Part shown: positions 9,326 through 16,321 of the stretch, piece by piece
Layout of the letters: each line of letters starts with the position of its first letter
Position numbering within the stretch: position 1 is the first letter of the stretch
Source of the DNA: Glycomyces salinus
GTDB taxonomy: Bacteria; Actinomycetota; Actinomycetes; Mycobacteriales; Micromonosporaceae
Assembly: GCF_016428645.1 (NCBI RefSeq)
Contig: NZ_JAELXW010000003.1
Span: forward strand, 145,281 to 209,280
Direction of reading: 5' to 3'
DNA: 64,000 bases
Made by a program: the position numbers and the translations under genes
The notes under the pieces: model-generated
The model's input: the letters and a program-made list of their open reading frames with translations, nothing else
The model's database searches: none
Told to the model about the DNA's origin: nothing

Positions 9326-10021
9326 TCAGAGGGTGTCATGTGCCGTTTCCGTCCGGCGCACCCCGATGATCAGCAGGTAGCCCATGATCCAGAACTCGCC
9401 GACCTGCGGGACGAGCGCGAGGCCTTCGATCACCGCGCCCGGCGCGCTAGGCCAAAGGTACGAAATGAAGGCGCTCGCAATGTAGGCGAATCCTCCCAGT
9501 ACCAGCAAGTGGCCGAGAAGTCGCGGCATGTATCCCGAGCTGACCACCAGGCGGCCCATGGGGATGAGCCAGAGCCCGAAGAAGAGCGTCCCCACTCCCC
9601 AGGCCGCGCCGTTCAGGTCGTACATCAGCATGGCGGTGCCGGCCGGGTCATCGTCTGGAGCGGCCAGCTCCCCGGAACCGACGCCGATCGCGACAGACGT
9701 GAACGCCGCTCCGACGAGGATCGTAGCCGCGTTGAACAGTCCGAACGCGGCGAGTGATCCGGCGGCGAAGGGGTTCACTGGTCGGAAGAGGCGGAAGAAC
9801 CAGAGCGCGAGGAGCGCTGCCGCGGCCACGCTGGCCAATTCGCCGGCCAGACCGAGGCGAGCGAGTGTCTCCTGGTCGATGAGGTTCGCGGCGGTGGCGG
9901 CGGCATCGCCTTCGACGTAGATCGCGCCGCGGGCGAACAGGAAGCTGAACGTTCCGGCGACGACGAGCGCCAGATAGAGGGCGCCGGTGATGCGGGCGGT
10001 GCGGACCGGGGCAGTGTTCAT
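9326..10021 (-). CDS. DUF4386 multi-pass membrane protein
   Basis: The product is 231 aa with six to seven hydrophobic segments. The opening RTARITGALYLALVVAGTF and the conserved-looking LYDLNGAAWGVGTLFFGLWLIPMG and GYMPRLLG segments match the DUF4386 pattern. Members are integral membrane proteins of unknown function, often next to stress or resistance genes. Length is normal and no truncation is seen. The gene stands alone, with an intergenic region containing short repeats upstream. Confidence 0.8.
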   Translation of the reverse strand: MNTAPVRTARITGALYLALVVAGTFSFLFARGAIYVEGDAAATAANLIDQETLARLGLAGELASVAAAALLALWFFRLFRPVNPFAAGSLAAFGLFNAATILVGAAFTSVAIGVGSGELAAPDDDPAGTAMLMYDLNGAAWGVGTLFFGLWLIPMGRLVVSSGYMPRLLGHLLVLGGFAYIASAFISYLWPSAPGAVIEGLALVPQVGEFWIMGYLLIIGVRRTETAHDTL

Positions 10022-10318
10022 ATAGAACTCCCGAGGAACAGAGGGGATTGATCGGGGGCGGAACGGTTTCGTCTTACATGGAGCCTAGGGATTTCACGCC
10101 GTGGGCGCGCCCACCTCAGGTTCCATCTTCGGTTCCACCCTCGGTGGGACGCCCCGCCCCATGTAGTACCGGCGTAGGACGCGGCGCCCCAAGGAACGCG
10201 CGAGTGCTCGGCTGGCAGACCCGGGAGAGGGCGGCGACCACTCCTTATGAACATGAAGCATTCATATATTGATGGGTAGCGGCCATCGCCTTGGGCACCA
10301 GCGGAATCCAGGAACGCG
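10022..10318. other. Intergenic region with short repeats
   Basis: Upstream of the DUF4386 gene lies a pair of direct GGTTCCA repeats (about 10114-10132). An inverted TATGAA/TTCATA pair with a 9-bp spacer lies at 10246-10266 and could be a regulator site. No gene is supported. Confidence 0.4.
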
Positions 10319-10729
10319 TCAACTGGCCGTGTGGCCGTCCTGGGGGCCATCCCCACCGTCGGCCTTGCAGGTGCGGAGACATTCGGTCCAGACTCTCATC
10401 GCGGCCGCCTTGATCTCAGCCGAGCTGTCCGATCGCCGAGCCCAAGATCCGTGCTTCTCAACGGTGACGTGAAGGATCGGATCCCCGCTGACCAACGCCG
10501 TCAGGTACCCGAAGATCGGCAGGGTCGCTCCGGGGAGCGCCACCCACAGCCGTGGGGCCTCGGTGAGCGTGCCGAACTGGACGGTCCTGCCGCTGATCTC
10601 GGTCTCGCCCAGGACGGTCAGGGTCTCGGCGACCGGCGCCGAGATCGAGCGGACCGGCAATGGGATCTGAGCGAGCACAGCCGCGTAAGCGCCTCGGGCC
10701 CGGGGCGGTGCCTTCCTGCCTAGGCCCAT
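10319..10729 (-). CDS. Hypothetical protein, 136 aa
   Basis: ATG at 10729 follows GGGCGGGGGTGG and overlaps the end of the upstream frame by 10 bp, so translation may be coupled. The product opens with a basic GRKAPPRARG segment. A compact alpha/beta stretch follows (about residues 15-110, including TVLGETEISGRTVQFGTL and ILHVTVEKHGSW), then a Cys-containing end. I do not recognise the family. It is the last frame of a degenerate minus-strand cluster. A frameshift joining it to the upstream frame is an alternative, since a G5 run lies at the overlap. Confidence 0.45.
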   Translation of the reverse strand: MGLGRKAPPRARGAYAAVLAQIPLPVRSISAPVAETLTVLGETEISGRTVQFGTLTEAPRLWVALPGATLPIFGYLTALVSGDPILHVTVEKHGSWARRSDSSAEIKAAAMRVWTECLRTCKADGGDGPQDGHTAS

Positions 10730-11688
10730 GCCGCCACCCCCGCCCTGGCGCGTTGGGCGCCGGCGATGGCGCGGGCCATCGCGGCGGCGCCTGCCGGTCT
10801 CACCGGCACCGCCGGGCTGGTCGGCTGGCCGCGGTCCAGGCCACCATATGCCGGTCCGCCTTGGGGCATCACCGGCACCGTCGGGCCGGTCGACTCGCGA
10901 CGATCCGGGCCATAGGAGACCCCCGGCTGCGGGAAAGCGGCTCTGCCGCTTGGCACGCTCCCCGGTGCGGGGGCGGCCATGCACGTCGGTCCCTCCACGG
11001 TCCGTTGGCGTGCCAAGCGGCGAAGCCGCTTTCCCGCAGCCTGTGTCTCTTGTGGCCCGGGGTTCGGTTCGGCCCCGGTGCTCAGGGAGCGGATGAGGGC
11101 GAACAGCCACCGGGCCAGGCGGATCCACATCAGCAGCGCGAGCCCAGCCTCACGGTCGAACGCACTCTGCCGGGACCGGCGAACGGGCTGACGCTGGTGG
11201 GCGGCGGCCAGTGGGGCCGAGTCGGTCATGAAGTGGTCCCACGCCTGTTCGCGCAAGTTGGCATCGACCGCCGCACTCGCCTCGGACTCTCCCCAGAACT
11301 GGCGGCGTGGCCGAGCTGGGCCCGGTTGCGGATTCGGGCCCCGAGGGTCGACCCGGTCGGATCTGGGCGGGGACTGTGATGCCTCAGTCTGATCCTGGCG
11401 TCCGGCGCGGGTTTCGATGCCCGGGTACCAGGCGTTCTCGGGCGGTACCCAGCCCTCGGCCGGAAGCGGGTCGGGGGTCTCGTCCCTGCGGTGGCGGCCG
11501 GTGCGCTGGTCCTGGTGCCAGCCTGGCGTCCCGTACGGTCCGGGGTCGAACGGGTCGCGCGGCCGGTCGTGATCGATGAGCCAGGTATCGCCGGACCGGT
11601 GTCGCAGGTGCGCCGGTTCGTAGCGCGGCGAACGCGGGTCTGAATCGGGTGCGTCGACGTCGCACGAGGACGGGTTGTGCTGGTATCG
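10720..11688 (-). pseudogene. Continuation of the upstream gene after an in-frame TAA
   Basis: Directly after the TAA at 11689-11691 the same frame stays open for 323 codons to 10720. No ATG, GTG or TTG occurs in it until 11256 (TTG) and 11229 (ATG). Third positions are strongly G/C in this frame, and the translation is a coherent hydrophilic protein (for example WLIDHDRPRDPFDPGPYG) ending in a Trp-rich helix and Pro-rich repeats. The simplest reading is one 420-codon gene broken by a nonsense change (CAA to TAA). Alternatively the last 169 codons are translated from ATG at 11229. Function is unknown. Confidence 0.55.
10926..11040. repeat. 33-bp inverted repeat with nested hairpins
   Basis: The left arm (10926-10958) and right arm (11008-11040) are reverse complements with about two mismatches, separated by 49 bp. 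Each arm also contains its own small palindrome (AGCGGC-n3-GCCGCT). The arrangement resembles a REP/BIME-like pair and lies inside the disrupted open frame. Confidence 0.75.
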
Positions 11689-11982
11689 TTAGACGCCCGG
11701 ACAGGCCGGGTCGGGTTCGCCGTCGGGGAGGAAGAGCCGTCGACCGGCCCAGTCGTAGAACCCAGCCGTCTCGCCGGTGCCGGTGATCTCGACCAGCGGA
11801 GCGCCCGGTCCGAGGTTCGGATGACGGTAGAACGGCTGCTGGACGAGCATCATGAGCCCGGCCCGGTTCCGCCGCGCGGACAGCGCCAAGCGGCCGTCCT
11901 CCGGGAGGGTGACGGACTGGTCATCGTGCGTGTTTTGGTCTGGTGTCGCCGCCCGATTTTGGCGTAGGCTAACGCTGACCAT
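11689..11982 (-). CDS. Hypothetical protein, 97 aa (5' part of a split gene?)
   Basis: ATG at 11982 is preceded by GGAAGG, a good ribosome binding site. The protein has a basic, His- and Asp-rich opening followed by a compact beta-rich domain (LPEDGRLALSARR, LMMLVQQPFYRH, TAGFYDWAGRRLFLPDGE). It ends at TAA just after PDPACPGV. The next codons in the same frame look coding, so this may be the N-terminal domain of a longer protein. I do not recognise the family. It is divergent from the ESX-like gene at 12271. Confidence 0.5.
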   Translation of the reverse strand: MVSVSLRQNRAATPDQNTHDDQSVTLPEDGRLALSARRNRAGLMMLVQQPFYRHPNLGPGAPLVEITGTGETAGFYDWAGRRLFLPDGEPDPACPGV

Positions 11983-12270
11983 GGGAGGTTTCCTTCCGTT
12001 GGTCTGGGAGGCGGGCCGCCAGGAGATTTGGCGATTGATCGGCGGCCCGCCGATGACATTCAGTTGTTCTCAGAATCCGCGCACTGCGCGTGACGAAACC
12101 TTGGCACAACGGAAAATCGGAATCAAGCGCGACACGCACTCCGGTTCGAAACCGTCTAGATCGTGCCTAGATCACCATCGCCGTTTCCGTGGACCGTACG
12201 TTTGGTAACTGTTCGCTACCATGATGAGCGCCAACAAACCCACCGAAACTGGCCCCGGAGGTCCCCGCTC
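11983..12270. other. Divergent promoter region
   Basis: This 288-bp region between divergently transcribed genes is less GC-rich than its surroundings. It should contain promoters for both directions. A short inverted pair GGTA/TACC with a 9-bp spacer lies near 12205-12221. No further gene is seen. Confidence 0.4.
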
Positions 12271-12600
12271 ATGGCTCAGCGCATCCTCGATCCGGAATAC
12301 CTGACTGCTTTCCGTGACGAACTGCAAGCGCGTCTGGACTTCGTGACCGAGAAGGTCGAGATGCTCAAGAGCGGCAATGAGTTGGGTGTCGAACCCGGGT
12401 TCGGTCTGCTCGACTCTTCGCAGGACGCGCGCCAGCGGTACAAGGACGCCCATGAAGACACCTGGGACAACCTGCAGAAGCTCCGTGCCGATCTGCACGG
12501 CGCGATCGTGACGATCAACGAGTCACTGGGCCTCCACGACGAGACCGAGGCGCAAAACACCGAAGAAGTCTCGGCACCCGAAGACGACATCAACAGCTAG
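12271..12600 (+). CDS. Small helical ESX/T7SS-like protein
   Basis: ATG at 12271 follows GGAGGTCCCCGCTC; a longer reading from 12163 lacks this support. The product is 109 aa and nearly all helical. A first helix (about residues 8-32) and a second (about 48-88) are separated by a Gly-rich turn, with an acidic tail. Size and helical hairpin shape match ESX/EspC-like secreted proteins, but a WxG turn is absent. It heads a three-gene unit with a lipoprotein and a WXG/PPE-like protein, which supports a link to type VII secretion. The family assignment is inference. Confidence 0.55.
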   Translation: MAQRILDPEYLTAFRDELQARLDFVTEKVEMLKSGNELGVEPGFGLLDSSQDARQRYKDAHEDTWDNLQKLRADLHGAIVTINESLGLHDETEAQNTEEVSAPEDDINS

Positions 12601-12614
12601 GGCACCGATACCTC

Positions 12615-13325
12615 ATGAAGCGCACTCTCACCAAGACTTTCGCGACGGCGGGTGCCGCTGCACTCCTCCTCGCCGCGTGCGGCGAAGACAGCGGCTCCTC
12701 CGACGACGACAACGGCTCGGACGAAGCCCAAGACCCCGTCTACACCGAGATGACTTCCTGGAACGCCTGCGAGGTCCTCGATAACCTCCAGCCGATCGCC
12801 GATGAGATGGGCATCGTCGGCTGGGGTAGCACTACCGCCGAAGGCGGCGAGCCCGGCAATTCAGAGCTCGGGAACACCCTGGATCCCGATGCTCTCGGGT
12901 GCAACGGTCTGCTCAACCTCGGAGACAACGAGGGCATGGGCGCAGGGGGTGAATTGCAGGTCAAGATCATCCCGACCGAAGGCGAAGGCGAAGCCACGGC
13001 AGTGTTCGAAGAACGTGTATCGGCCGCCGAAGGTGAGTCATCCGAGTGGGACGAAGCCGCGAGCGAAGAATTTTCTGATCCCTGGGATCAAGGGACCGTC
13101 GTCTCCTGGCTTGGCGATACCAGCCAACCGAATGTTGAAGTCATCGCTCGTGACGGGCAATGGGTCTTCCATATCGACCTGTACCACACCCAGGACTTCG
13201 GGCTTCGCGGCGGCGGCGAGCCGTCATTGGCCTTCAGCGATGACGAACTGAATCAATGGTTCGTCGACACCTACCTTCCCGAGGTCAGCCAGACCATCAA
13301 CGACCGCATTGCGGAGGTGCAGTAG
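12615..13325 (+). CDS. Lipoprotein, DUF3558-like
   Basis: The product is 236 aa. It has a lipoprotein signal peptide with lipobox LLAAC (Cys about residue 21), then an Asp/Ser/Gly linker and a globular domain with NACEVLD and LGCNGLL. This spacing of two Cys resembles DUF3558-type actinobacterial lipoproteins. It should sit on the outer face of the membrane. The start is 14 bp after the upstream ESX-like gene, and the next gene starts 2 bp after its stop, with that gene's GGAGG lying in this coding sequence. Third-position GC is lower than in most of the window. Confidence 0.65.
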   Translation: MKRTLTKTFATAGAAALLLAACGEDSGSSDDDNGSDEAQDPVYTEMTSWNACEVLDNLQPIADEMGIVGWGSTTAEGGEPGNSELGNTLDPDALGCNGLLNLGDNEGMGAGGELQVKIIPTEGEGEATAVFEERVSAAEGESSEWDEAASEEFSDPWDQGTVVSWLGDTSQPNVEVIARDGQWVFHIDLYHTQDFGLRGGGEPSLAFSDDELNQWFVDTYLPEVSQTINDRIAEVQ

Positions 13326-13327
13326 CC

Positions 13328-14971
13328 ATGAGTGGCGAGGACATCGAACTCGATACCGATCCTTACGAGGGCATGGAGGGATCTGAAGCGATCAGCTCGC
13401 AGGACAGCATCGCCAACAGTTCCCTTCTGGACAGCGATCCGTGCCCCAACGGTGACTGCACCAACACTTCTAACCCTGCCGAGGAGGCGTGGGTGAAGCT
13501 GGTGTCCGCTGTTCCGGTGGCCGGTCAAGTTGAGAGCTTCTACTGTGTTGCCGGTGGAACTGCGGCTCCCAGTCAAGAGGAAGTCCAGGCTCTGGTCTCG
13601 CAGATCCGGCCAGCTGAGGGCGATCAGTACGCGCTGCGAACCATTTCGGAGAAATGGGCCGAGTTCAACTATGACTTCTCCAAAAACCCTGAAACGGGCG
13701 TAGAGCCGATTCTTCGGGCGAAGTTGTCCGAGCTGTCGAACGGGTGGCAGGGCTCAGATTTCGACGCCTTCAGCGAACAGATGGAGACGGTGTTCGCAAA
13801 CTGCGAGCAGATCGCGACAGACATTGGTGATGCGTCAAGCGGTATGGCTGGGCTTCTTGAACAGAAGGCAGCCGAGATCTACGCCCTCCAAGGCGGCGAC
13901 TCCCACGAGCTTCCTTACCCTGCGCCCCAGTACTGGACTGAGAGCGAGGGCAACCTCTTCTCGGACCCGAAGATCCACATCCGGCCCCCGTTCACGCACG
14001 GCGAGTGCGAGATCGCGTCCGGGTGTTCCTGGGACGGCGAAGACGACTCCACCAATCGCGCGATGGAGCTCGGCGGGTTCGACGGGGAGTACGCCAACGA
14101 GCTCAACCAGTACGTCACCGACCAGACCGAGCGCCACTACACCCGGCTCAAGGCCGAGGACCCCGAGGCCGACGAGTCCGCGCTGCGGCAGGAGGCCGAG
14201 CGGCTGGCCGAGCAGGACGGCAACGACCGCGCCGCCCAGGACTACGAGGAATCCGACCAGGACTACCAGGCCCGCGCGACCGAGCAGAACGACACCGTGC
14301 TCGCTCGCTGGGAGGATGCCGAAACGGCCGGGAGCGAGTTCTCCCCGACCGTCGAGCCTTCCCGCGACACGACGTTCCGCGAGTCTTCCGGCGATCTCGA
14401 CACCTCCGGGTACTCACCGCCCAGCGGCGGCGACTTCAACGGTTCGCCTTCCGGCTCCGGTACTACCGGGCTGAACAACCCCGATTCCACCGGTGGCTTC
14501 GGCGGGTCCGGTGGGCTCGGCGGCAATGGCGGCGGCAGTTCCCTCGACACCGGTAGTTCCGGGCTCGACTCCGACAACCCTTGGGGCTCCTACGCCGGTG
14601 AGGACCCCGACGACGTCGGCGGTGGTCTGGCCAGCGGAACCGGTGGCGGGACGCTCGCTCCCGCCGGTGCGGGCGCGAGCACCGGGCTCGGCACCGGCGC
14701 GGGCGCCGGTGGTGTGGGAACCGGTGCCGGTGCCAGTACCGGCCTGTTCGGCAGCCCGAGCGGCGGCGCCGGTGCGGGACGCGGCATGGCCGCCGGAGCG
14801 GGCAAGGGCGGCATGGGCGCCGGTCGCGGAGCGTCCAGTTCGATGATGGGCGGCGGCCGCGGGGCGGGCGGTCGCGGACCCGAGGACCAGGAGGGCCGCG
14901 AGACCTGGCTCACCGAGGACGAGGACGTCTGGGGACTTCACTTCGACCCGGAGAACGACCCCTACGTCTGA
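13328..14971 (+). CDS. WXG/PPE-like type VII secretion substrate with Gly-rich region
   Basis: ATG at 13328 follows GGAGG at spacing about 11; longer frames upstream run through the lipoprotein gene. The product is 547 aa. It has an acidic N-terminus, a helical WXG-type region with W140-Q-G142 (NGWQGSDFDAF), a conserved GGDS..PYPAP segment, and charged helices to about residue 350. A Gly/Ser/Ala-rich repeat region (about 365-515) follows, then the tail ETWLTEDEDVWG ending DPYV. Tails of the form L-[VT]-E-D-E-x-W are common in actinobacterial PPE/WXG proteins. The protein at 63433-63963 shares the middle segment and the tail. Likely exported by an ESX system encoded elsewhere. Confidence 0.65.
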   Translation: MSGEDIELDTDPYEGMEGSEAISSQDSIANSSLLDSDPCPNGDCTNTSNPAEEAWVKLVSAVPVAGQVESFYCVAGGTAAPSQEEVQALVSQIRPAEGDQYALRTISEKWAEFNYDFSKNPETGVEPILRAKLSELSNGWQGSDFDAFSEQMETVFANCEQIATDIGDASSGMAGLLEQKAAEIYALQGGDSHELPYPAPQYWTESEGNLFSDPKIHIRPPFTHGECEIASGCSWDGEDDSTNRAMELGGFDGEYANELNQYVTDQTERHYTRLKAEDPEADESALRQEAERLAEQDGNDRAAQDYEESDQDYQARATEQNDTVLARWEDAETAGSEFSPTVEPSRDTTFRESSGDLDTSGYSPPSGGDFNGSPSGSGTTGLNNPDSTGGFGGSGGLGGNGGGSSLDTGSSGLDSDNPWGSYAGEDPDDVGGGLASGTGGGTLAPAGAGASTGLGTGAGAGGVGTGAGASTGLFGSPSGGAGAGRGMAAGAGKGGMGAGRGASSSMMGGGRGAGGRGPEDQEGRETWLTEDEDVWGLHFDPENDPYV

Positions 14972-14987
14972 ACCTCAGATCCCGACT

Positions 14988-15028
14988 CGCGCCCGCCCGG
15001 TCCGCCGCAACTCACCCGGGCGGGCGCG
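14988..15028. terminator. Hairpin terminator between convergent genes
   Basis: A 13-bp perfect stem (14988-15000 with 15016-15028, C/G only) encloses a 15-nt loop. It lies between the WXG-like gene and the convergent gene at 15035, and can act in both directions. Confidence 0.75.
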
Positions 15029-15034
15029 ATTCTG

Positions 15035-16129
15035 TCAGACGGTCCGCAGGCGTAGCCCGGGATAGCGGATGGTGTACGGGCCTCGGTACTTCGCGCGGCT
15101 CTGGGCCGGGTAGTACTCGCCTTCCTTTCCGAGCATCAGGTCGCCCGCCTCCCGCACTCCGGCGGCTCTGGCGGTCTCCACGATGAGTCCCGCGGCCTCG
15201 GCGGCCTTTTCGACCCCGAGGCCACCGGCGTCGAAATGCCAAGGGGCCTCGAAGTGTTCGAGACCGCCTCCGCCCAGGAGCGCCTGCGGATCGGTGCGAC
15301 TCCAGCCGAGAGCGGCGGCATCGACGGCATCGGGCCCGACATAGCCGATGTGCAGTCGATTGGAGCACCTGACGTCGAACAGCATCGGACTGTCGGGCGT
15401 TCCGTCCTCGGAGTGGATGCGGCCGTAGAGCCCCAGGCTCAAGGACATTCCGAAGGCGGTCAACTCCGCGGTCAGGCCGGTCAGGAAGCCGGTCATGTCC
15501 TTGAGGAGCTCGTCCCAGCCGCTCGCGGTCCAGAAATTCAGGTGCTGGATGCGGTCGGGCCCGGCGACCGCGCCCACGAAGCCGGTGGGCTTGCGCACCA
15601 TGGCGCTCTGGTAATCGTCCTCCCAGATTTCGGTGTAGCCCGATACGAACTCGGGCCCGGACTTTCCGGCACGCAGTTCGATGGTGGTGTACTGGCCTCG
15701 CCACCGCATGTACGGCGTCCCCCAGGCGGGCAGGTCGGCAGCGCGTTGGGAAGGCGAGTAGTTCCCGAAGAACGACGCGGGGTTGAGGGCGTCCTGTGCG
15801 ATATCGGATACCCGCCTGAACTCTTCCGCCTGCGCCATCGCGTCGCCGGTGACCTGCGAGACCGGAACGACGATGCCGTCGGCGCCGAGATAGGCATACC
15901 GGAGTCTCTCCGTGCCACCGGCCGACGCCGTACCGGCGACACCTTGAAACGACCCGTCCGCTGCGCGGGGCCACTCGTCGGTCGCCGCCGGCCGCCACTT
16001 GAGATGGGCGGCCAGGTCCAGCATCCCCTCCTCGGACCGCTCGTAGGACGGTCCGACCCACTGCATCCTGAACGCCAGGGCTTCGATCTCTTGCTCGCTC
16101 ACCCGCGAATCGCGGTCCGTGTTCGTCAC
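15035..16129 (-). CDS. Hypothetical protein, 364 aa
   Basis: The predicted product is a soluble acidic protein starting at GTG 16129. It has no signal peptide or membrane segment. The N-terminal half contains helices and a strand-rich block ending MRWRGQYTTIELRAG. The C-terminal half includes SPMLFDVRCSNRLHIGYVG and a helix around residues 310-335. The layout recalls actinobacterial DUF6301-type immunity-like proteins, but I cannot assign it. No ribosome binding site is obvious, so the true start could be internal. It ends near the WXG-like gene, convergently, and is divergent from clpB. Confidence 0.55.
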   Translation of the reverse strand: MTNTDRDSRVSEQEIEALAFRMQWVGPSYERSEEGMLDLAAHLKWRPAATDEWPRAADGSFQGVAGTASAGGTERLRYAYLGADGIVVPVSQVTGDAMAQAEEFRRVSDIAQDALNPASFFGNYSPSQRAADLPAWGTPYMRWRGQYTTIELRAGKSGPEFVSGYTEIWEDDYQSAMVRKPTGFVGAVAGPDRIQHLNFWTASGWDELLKDMTGFLTGLTAELTAFGMSLSLGLYGRIHSEDGTPDSPMLFDVRCSNRLHIGYVGPDAVDAAALGWSRTDPQALLGGGGLEHFEAPWHFDAGGLGVEKAAEAAGLIVETARAAGVREAGDLMLGKEGEYYPAQSRAKYRGPYTIRYPGLRLRTV

Positions 16130-16244
16130 GGAGGCTCACGTTAGTCGAATCCGGCAAGGTCGCTCTGCCATCCTCTGAAAGGATCGGACCCGCGGGTAGG
16201 GGGATTTAGTCTGTGACCTGAGCCAACTGATTGGCCCTCCAGAA

Positions 16245-16265
16245 CTTGAGTCTTATAGACTCAAC
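16245..16265. promoter_or_regulatory. HAIR operator (HspR site) upstream of clpB
   Basis: CTTGAGT-N7-ACTCAAC matches the HspR-associated inverted repeat (consensus CTTGAGT-N7-ACTCAAG) in all but the last base. It lies 57 bp before the clpB start. HspR is the known repressor of dnaK and clpB heat-shock genes in Streptomyces and mycobacteria, so heat-inducible control is expected. Confidence 0.88.
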
Positions 16266-16321
16266 TCTGCGGTGGTTTCACCGACCGTGTTCTTTACTCT
16301 GTGAGGAAGGCAAGCAGGATC

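Noticed and set aside
10018..10356. 112-codon minus-strand frame upstream of the DUF4386 gene
   Set aside because: No ribosome binding site, no recognisable fold, and it overlaps the likely promoter region.
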